Positions 5,518 to 9,469 of a stretch of 9,469 nucleotides of DNA are shown piece by piece. The stretch is from an uncultured Lachnospiraceae bacterium (GTDB taxonomy: Bacteria > Bacillota > Clostridia > Lachnospirales > Lachnospiraceae): the NCBI GenBank assembly GCA_910577735.1, contig CAJTOO010000055.1, positions 1 through 9,469 of the forward strand. The letters run 5' to 3'. The notes below the pieces were generated by a model that saw only the letters and a list, made by a program, of their open reading frames with translations, was not told the origin of the DNA and did not search any database. The translations under genes and the position numbers were made by a program. Position 1 is the stretch's first letter, and each line of letters begins with the position of its first letter.

Positions 5518-6192
5518 TTGGAAAAATTTTTAAACGTATTAAAAAAATGCCCGCTGTTTGCAGGATTATCCGATGACGAGATTTTAACCTCGCTAAAGTG
5601 TATCGGAGCAAAAGTCAGAAAAAACGCCAAAAATCAATACATCCTTCAGGCAGGAGATTGTACGGACTGTATCAGCCTGCTTGCGTCTGGGACTGCTTTA
5701 GTCATTCAGGAAGATTTATGGGGAAACCGGAACGTTATGACAAATCTTATGCCGGGCGACTACTTTGCCGAACCCTTTGCCGCCATTCCTGATGCAGTTC
5801 TCAGCGTCAGTGTTGTTGCGACAGAAAATTGTGAAATTGTGGAAATAAATATGAACCGCCTGATTACCATGTGTTCCGCTGCCTGCAGCCATCATAACCG
5901 CCTGATTAAAAACCTGATTACAGCTTTTGCCCAAAAGACACTGTTGTTTAACGAGAAGATAACGCACATGAGCAAGCGAAAAACACGTGATAAGCTGCTT
6001 TCCTATTTATCTGCTGAAGCAGCCAGACAAGGATCACTTTCTTTTGACATTCCCTTTGACCGCCAGCAGCTTGCCGACTTCCTCTGTGTAGAACGTGCAG
6101 CAATGTCTGTAGAATTATCAAAGCTGCAAAAAGAAGGGCTTCTGAAAACCTTTCATTCTCATTTTGAATTAAGTCCAAATGCCACAAATTAA
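5518..6192 (+). CDS. Crp/Fnr-family transcriptional regulator
   Basis: From the TTG at 5518 the protein is 224 residues long, the usual family length, and begins MEKFLNVLKKCPLFAGLSDD like clostridial members. Residues about 10-110 form the cyclic-nucleotide-binding-like beta-roll (QYILQAGDCTDCISLLASGT, NLMPGDYFAEPFAAIPDAVL). A long dimerisation helix follows (RLIKNLITAFAQKTLLFNEK), then KRKTRDKLLSYL and a winged helix-turn-helix at about 182-209 (RQQLADFLCVERAAMSVELS). The N-terminal four-cysteine cluster of E. coli FNR is absent. Cysteines at 11, 28, 48 and 51 could form a redox or metal site, but the cAMP-binding arginine signature is not evident. Divergent placement and the palindrome between the genes make it the probable activator of the eight-gene operon and its own repressor. 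The effector is unknown. Confidence 0.92.
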   Translation: MEKFLNVLKKCPLFAGLSDDEILTSLKCIGAKVRKNAKNQYILQAGDCTDCISLLASGTALVIQEDLWGNRNVMTNLMPGDYFAEPFAAIPDAVLSVSVVATENCEIVEINMNRLITMCSAACSHHNRLIKNLITAFAQKTLLFNEKITHMSKRKTRDKLLSYLSAEAARQGSLSFDIPFDRQQLADFLCVERAAMSVELSKLQKEGLLKTFHSHFELSPNATN

Positions 6193-6228
6193 AACAGGTC
6201 AATCTATACATAGCAGATTGACCTGTTT
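6192..6228. terminator. Bidirectional intrinsic terminator
   Basis: AAACAGGTCAATCT (6192-6205) and AGATTGACCTGTTT (6215-6228) form a perfect 14-bp stem with a 9-base loop between two convergent genes. The tail is better on the minus strand (TTTTAATTTG) than on the plus strand (TTTACAAAATACATATTTG). The stem begins in the last base of the Crp/Fnr stop codon. Confidence 0.85.
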
Positions 6229-6252
6229 ACAAAATACATATTTGTTATCAAA

Positions 6253-6756
6253 TCAGCGGTTGCCTTCTGCAATCCCATAAACGGATTGCAGAAGCATTTT
6301 TCCTGATGATGTCTTAAAAACACAATCTATAACATTTCTGATATTGGCTTCCTGATATCCGGATTCGTCAGCATTAACCAAATAATCAGCTTCCAGCAAA
6401 ATCTGGTAATCAATCCCGTCAACCTCCTGAAAAGTATGATGATGTGCGACCAAAAAGATGATACGGTTCACCATCTCGTTCGACAGCCCTGTACCCTTCA
6501 GGAATTCTTCAGCTAATACAGCGCCTTCTTTTTCCTGAAGTTTTCCATTTGTATTTCCGTATTTTTCCCGGCACAAAGGACACGCAATATCATGTATAAT
6601 AGCCGCAATTTCTATTATTCTCTGTTCATCATCCGCTACTTTCTCACACTCTGCAATCGTTTTTGCATAGGCATACACTTTCATAAAATGATTGATATCA
6701 TGAAGATTTCCTTTTGAATACTTTACCATTTTAACCATGATTTCTGAAACAGTCAT
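6253..6756 (-). CDS. HD-domain phosphohydrolase
   Basis: This is a 167-residue single-domain HD protein. The metal ligands are visible: H23 in LHDINHFMKVYAYA, H55-D56 in AAIIHDIACP, the H105-H107 stretch in VAHHH, and D124 in LLEADYLVNADE. Stand-alone HD proteins of this size hydrolyse phosphoesters or nucleotides, such as the YedJ-type clostridial family; the substrate here cannot be read from the sequence. CAGGAGGAAATGAT gives a strong ribosome binding site. It follows the TIGR04076 gene by 84 bases, in which I see no hairpin or clear promoter, so it is probably the third gene of the pyridoxamine kinase unit. C59-x2-C62 immediately after the HD pair (HDIACPLC) is a feature of this subgroup and could be redox- or metal-sensitive. 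Confidence 0.85.
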   Translation of the reverse strand: MTVSEIMVKMVKYSKGNLHDINHFMKVYAYAKTIAECEKVADDEQRIIEIAAIIHDIACPLCREKYGNTNGKLQEKEGAVLAEEFLKGTGLSNEMVNRIIFLVAHHHTFQEVDGIDYQILLEADYLVNADESGYQEANIRNVIDCVFKTSSGKMLLQSVYGIAEGNR

Positions 6757-6840
6757 ATCATTTCCTCCTGTTATCTATACATCGTCTATAACCAATAGTC
6801 CACAAACTTACCAGTCACATCGTACAATTAAAAGCCAACC

Positions 6841-7122
6841 TTATGGCGAATCGTCATCCAAAACATCAATCCGTTCTATTTTAAAGACATTTAATGTGTC
6901 CACATCAGGGCAGGCAAAAACCGCTGTCCCCTTCTCCTGTCCGGGTATTTCGCCGCCGTATCTTAAAATATCAATATATGGAAATGCAACATGCATAGCC
7001 ATAGGACAGAGTTTTCCACGCTCTGTATCAAAATCAAAACTATCACCTATTTTGTGACCCCTATGACATCCTTTCGTGCCTTTTTGATCAATCAATGTGA
7101 TCTGGATTCCAGGTTTTTTCAT
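6841..7122 (-). CDS. TIGR04076-family small protein
   Basis: This is a 93-residue protein. The family pattern is visible as GHKIGDSFDFDTERGKLCPM (about 22-41), then FPYIDILRYGGEIPG and GTAVFACPDVDTLNVFKIER, matching the GxxF....G.CPxA....yp....L..GG.......CPD....VtF.i.R layout. Cysteines at 19, 39 and 71 are candidate redox or metal residues. No biochemical function is known to me for this family, which is common in anaerobic bacteria. The ATG overlaps the pyridoxamine kinase stop (ATGA), with GGAGGTG upstream, so translation is coupled. Confidence 0.8.
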   Translation of the reverse strand: MKKPGIQITLIDQKGTKGCHRGHKIGDSFDFDTERGKLCPMAMHVAFPYIDILRYGGEIPGQEKGTAVFACPDVDTLNVFKIERIDVLDDDSP

Positions 7123-7946
7123 ATTTTAAGCACCTCCAACTCCTTCTCAATCGGTATTCCCTTATATATATCTGTATTGTTTCTATTGTTTTCAATCAGG
7201 CTGCTCACAGTGTCCATGGCTTTTTTTGTACTGTCATACAGGCTGTTTCCCTCCATCAGTTTTCCCAATAAAACGGAAGAAAAAATATCGCCCGTACCCG
7301 GAAACCTGACCGGAATGTTATAAAAAGGAATTGTAAATCTTTGTTTCGTTTTATGATCGAAGCCTGCAACCACATCTTTGCCATCCTGCTGAATGCTTGT
7401 GATGATTACCGATTTTGCGCCCATATTACCAAGCCTTTGAATCATTTCATCTACCTCCGAGATTGTTGCAGATTCATGATACTCCACTCCTGTAAGTCTG
7501 GCCGCTTCAGTATAATTTGGTACAATATAATCGGCTACTCCTACCAGTTTCTTCATATGTGCAACCGTTTGCTCTGTAACTCCATTGTACAGGGTTCCTT
7601 CATCTCCCATAATTGGATCAACAAATATCAGGGTTCCTTTCATGCTTTCCTTTCGACAAAATTCTTCTATGATTTTTACCTGCTCCTCTGAAACAATAAA
7701 GCCTGTCGCTATCACATCAAAGCAGAATCCCAATTCCTCCCATACTTTAATAGTGTTCTTCATATAATCTGTTGTTTCAAGAATATCGAATTTGCCATAA
7801 TCCAACGTATTTGATACTAACGCAGTGGGAAGATTATATATTTGGTACCCCATATATGACATCAATGGAAGCATGACCGATAATGCCACCTTTCCATATC
7901 CTGCCAGATTATTTATCAACAATACTTGCTTGCCCATTTTCATCAT
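7119..7946 (-). CDS. Pyridoxamine / pyridoxal kinase (PfkB/ribokinase-like fold)
   Basis: This is a 275-residue ribokinase-fold enzyme of the pyridoxal kinase group, which phosphorylates vitamin B6 vitamers with ATP in the cytoplasm for pyridoxal phosphate salvage. Landmarks are LINNLAGYGKVALSVMLPLM at the N-terminus, SNTL at 45-48, VDPIMGDEG at 109-117, VPNYTEAARLTG at about 142-153, and the anion-hole/catalytic PGTGDIFSS at 216-224 with Asp220. Hydroxymethylpyrimidine kinase is the main alternative; the N-terminal pattern and length favour pyridoxamine kinase. The start is uncertain: ATGs lie at 7946, 7943 and 7937, and the TGAAAGG site is 1, 4 and 10 bases before them, so 7943 or 7937 fit better. 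It is the first gene after a near-consensus promoter and is translationally coupled to the TIGR04076 gene. Confidence 0.88.
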   Translation of the reverse strand: MMKMGKQVLLINNLAGYGKVALSVMLPLMSYMGYQIYNLPTALVSNTLDYGKFDILETTDYMKNTIKVWEELGFCFDVIATGFIVSEEQVKIIEEFCRKESMKGTLIFVDPIMGDEGTLYNGVTEQTVAHMKKLVGVADYIVPNYTEAARLTGVEYHESATISEVDEMIQRLGNMGAKSVIITSIQQDGKDVVAGFDHKTKQRFTIPFYNIPVRFPGTGDIFSSVLLGKLMEGNSLYDSTKKAMDTVSSLIENNRNNTDIYKGIPIEKELEVLKI

Positions 7947-7955
7947 GCCTTTCAG

Positions 7956-8111
7956 TTAATTCAATTCATCTATAATGAAATAATTATATGCAGGGAGCAG
8001 GTTTTCGTCAAGATTTGTGTATACAAGCACCAATATATACATTAAATATCCGCCACACTCCGGAATTTTATGGATTTCTGTTACGTGACTACTTTTATTG
8101 ACTTTACCCAT
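7956..8111 (-). CDS. Possible 51-residue open frame, doubtful
   Basis: An ATG-started frame of 51 codons fills the gap upstream of pyridoxamine kinase (MGKVNKSSHVTEIHKIPECG ... FIIDELN). It has no good ribosome binding site and resembles nothing I know. It contains the entire predicted pyridoxamine kinase promoter, so it is probably chance or a remnant. I list it because it ends 9 bases before the kinase start. Confidence 0.15.
   Translation of the reverse strand: MGKVNKSSHVTEIHKIPECGGYLMYILVLVYTNLDENLLPAYNYFIIDELN
7983..8011 (-). promoter_or_regulatory. Sigma-A promoter of the pyridoxamine kinase operon
   Basis: On the minus strand TTGACG (8006-8011), a 17-base spacer and TATAAT (7983-7988) form a nearly perfect vegetative promoter. 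Transcription would start near 7976, giving a leader of about 30 bases. Unlike the eight-gene operon promoter it has a good -35 and needs no activator. Confidence 0.78.
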
Positions 8112-8130
8112 TTCACTCAATCCGAAATTC

Positions 8131-8394
8131 TTATCCCCTGTTCTGCAACTCCCGTAAATGTCTAAGCTGAGCTTCGCTTAATGTTCTCGGTTTCCCAATC
8201 CTGACAAGATTTTTGGGTAAAACATAGGTCTTACTTACTTCCGTCCATGACTTTAACCTTATTACCTCTGGAAACTCTTTACATAGCTTATCCATTTTCC
8301 GTATCCATGCCAGATTAGCTGTGTAAATTGTTGCTTCGCTTTCATCTGCATTAAAGTTGATAACAACCTCCTGCTCATATCTTGATAATTTCAT
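8131..8394 (-). CDS. Conserved hypothetical protein of Firmicute mobile elements
   Basis: This is an 87-residue soluble protein: KLSRYEQEVVINFNADESEA then TIYTANLAWIRKMDKLCKEF, EVIRLKSWTEVSKTYVLPKN and RIGKPRTLSEAQLRHLRELQ. I recognise this arrangement as a small protein often carried by Firmicute integrative elements near their regulatory genes; no function is known to me. I chose the ATG at 8394 because AAAGGAG lies 6 bases before it on the minus strand. The open frame extends upstream to 8568, but that extension does not look like protein. Four GGTACC-like half-sites lie just upstream and may control it. It is divergent from the XRE regulator gene. Confidence 0.72.
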   Translation of the reverse strand: MKLSRYEQEVVINFNADESEATIYTANLAWIRKMDKLCKEFPEVIRLKSWTEVSKTYVLPKNLVRIGKPRTLSEAQLRHLRELQNRG

Positions 8395-8777
8395 TCCATG
8401 CTCCTTTCTCCAGTACCGAAACTGGCACCAATCCAATTTAACGGTACCCTTCCGGTACCAAATAAATATACTCAATCTTGGGCGGTTTTCTATCATTGCT
8501 GTTTTCCCCTTGCTGTTTCCTGACAGGCAACCCTTGTCGGCACTGTGTCGTCCAATATTGGCGCTCAAATTTTCTTAAAATTGGTCTTGGCGGTTTATAT
8601 CAGCTTGGACAGTCATTCAGTTGTACTGTCATTATCCAACAAAACGCCCTGCTTTCCCGTATATCCACCATGTCAGAAATCTTCCAAAAAACAGATTTTT
8701 TCTATCATGCTGGAAATTTTCGGTAGGAATCCGCCTGTTTGTGTGATATTCTGTTTTCGTAAAGGAGAGATTTATCT
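8395..8777. other. 383-base divergent intergenic region of the element regulatory genes
   Basis: No convincing gene is present. The region holds the half-site array at 8412-8459, a 10-bp palindrome CCAATATTGG (about 8550-8560), a short AATTTTcttAAAATT dyad just after it, an inverted GACAGT/ACTGTC pair near 8608-8630, and the strong ribosome binding site AAAGGAGA before the XRE start. I found no clear promoter hexamers for the XRE gene. The density of dyads suits an operator region of an element control switch, but this is inference. Confidence 0.45.
8412..8459. repeat. Phased GGTACC-like half-sites (possible operator)
   Basis: AGTACC (8412), GGCACC (8424), GGTACC (8443) and GGTACC (8454) occur within 48 bp. 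The two pairs have internal periods of 12 and 11 bp, about one helical turn. The last two also form a 6-bp hairpin stem with a 5-base loop. They lie immediately upstream of the ribosome binding site of the 87-residue protein. Confidence 0.45.
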
Positions 8778-9469
8778 ATGAAAACGCAATTAAGCATACA
8801 GGAACGCCTGAAAGACCTGCGTGTAGAAAAGGGAATGACTTTAGAACAACTGTCACAGCAAACAAAAATTCCTGCTTCCACGCTTGGCTCTTATGAATCT
8901 GATGATTATAAAGAAATACCCCATAGGAACATCATCGAATTAGCAAAATTCTATGAAGTATCAACGGATTATCTGCTTGGTATGACTGAAAACAGACAGC
9001 TTGACAACATTGCCCTGTCCAATCTGCACCTGAGTGACGCTGCCCTGACACTTCTCAAAGACCGCAAAATCAACACACTGCTCCTGTCAGAGCTTATCAC
9101 TTAATTTTGTGGTGGACACAAGCAGAAAGGCACTGATGAAGCGGCACAATCCTGATGAATACAACCTGCAATTAAACACGCTGAAAGCACAGCACCTTGA
9201 ACTGAATGAATACTTTTCCCATGTGATTGATGACGATATGCACGCCATTATCAAAGACATCAGGAATGCCCATAAAGGCGATATTGATTCTGCCCCTCCT
9301 AAGACCATAACCGAACATTGGGAAGAAATTCTTGAAAAAGCTGAAAACTTTGCAGGCACTTCCAAACAGAAACTTGCTTACATATTCACCCAATTTCTAA
9401 AGATTAAACCAACCGAAAAGAATATTGATGATATGGCAGATATTGTGGATTTGTTACGCGATAGAACGC
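8778..9469 (+). pseudogene. XRE-family element regulator with internal deletion; 3' end outside window
   Basis: The 5' part (8778-9104, 108 residues) encodes an XRE helix-turn-helix at about residues 9-64 (ERLKDLRVEKGMTLEQLSQQ, IPASTLGSYESDDYKEIPHR, FYEVSTDYLLGMTE), preceded by AAAGGAG. It stops at 9102-9104. A further open frame shifted by one base (from about 9109 to the window end) has strong protein character (HNPDEYNLQLNTLKAQHLEL, EYFSHVIDDDMHAIIKDIRN, AHKGDIDSAPP) and no ribosome binding site. From memory of full-length relatives (about 300 residues) these are the middle and C-terminal parts of the same protein. About 30-35 residues following LLLSELI are missing, and the loss also shifted the frame. 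The truncated HTH protein could still be made and bind DNA. Confidence is high for the XRE domain and moderate for the deletion. Confidence 0.78.

Noticed and set aside
5518..6192. Naming the regulator FNR or HcpR
   Set aside because: The FNR N-terminal four-cysteine cluster is absent and no hybrid cluster protein gene is in the window; only the family can be assigned.
8018..8025. TGTATACA palindrome upstream of the kinase promoter as an operator
   Set aside because: Only 8 bp, its flanks are not symmetric, and such a short palindrome is expected by chance in AT-rich DNA.
8395..8568. N-terminal extension of the 87-residue element protein
   Set aside because: The translated extension has no protein-like pattern and crosses the half-site array; AAAGGAG marks the ATG at 8394.
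1..9469. CRISPR arrays, tRNA or rRNA genes, insertion sequences
   Set aside because: I saw no regularly spaced direct repeats, no cloverleaf or rRNA-like stretch, and no transposase or terminal inverted repeats on either strand.

Overview
The window looks like part of a low-to-mid GC anaerobic Firmicute chromosome, most likely a gut Lachnospiraceae/Clostridia-type bacterium. The evidence is strong AGGAGG-type ribosome binding sites, a single-cluster ferredoxin, clostridial-style DUF1858, hemerythrin and Crp/Fnr proteins, and relaxase and XRE proteins of the kind carried by Firmicute integrative conjugative elements (ICEs). No species can be named from the sequence alone.

Layout. (1) Positions 1 to about 948 (+) hold the decaying remains of a MobA/VirD2-type ICE relaxase: one frameshift, a probable internal in-frame deletion and a lost C-terminus. 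(2) A small sigma-70-like gene (967-1392, -) abuts the break. (3) A compact eight-gene minus-strand operon runs from 5422 down to 1554: DUF2249 plus CMD-like protein, CxxC DUF1858 protein, an unknown 203-residue protein, hemerythrin-domain protein, a second DUF1858-like protein without the CxxC, cupin, [4Fe-4S] ferredoxin and L-lactate dehydrogenase. It ends at a clear hairpin terminator (1475-1519). (4) A Crp/Fnr-family regulator (5518-6192, +) is divergent from this operon. (5) A second minus-strand group runs from 7946 down to 6253: pyridoxamine kinase, TIGR04076 protein and HD-domain phosphohydrolase. It has a near-consensus promoter and shares a bidirectional terminator with the Crp gene. 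(6) From 8131 to the end are further mobile-element genes: an 87-residue conserved hypothetical (-) and an XRE-type regulator (+) that has suffered an internal deletion.

How it may work together. The eight-gene operon brings together, as separate proteins, domains that in other bacteria occur fused or side by side in di-iron and redox-stress proteins (DUF1858, DUF2249, hemerythrin). A cupin, a ferredoxin and an NADH-consuming lactate dehydrogenase are added. The most striking regulatory signal is a perfect 16-bp palindrome (5489-5504) in the divergent intergenic region. Its centre lies exactly 41.5 bp upstream of the start predicted from a consensus TATAAT on the operon strand, and the -35 is poor, which is the geometry of a class II Crp/Fnr-activated promoter. 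The same palindrome lies just downstream of the predicted start of the regulator's own transcript, suggesting autorepression. My inference is a Crp/Fnr-controlled response to oxygen, nitric oxide or another redox stress, lying between decayed ICE genes. The signal and the biochemical activity are not determined by the sequence.
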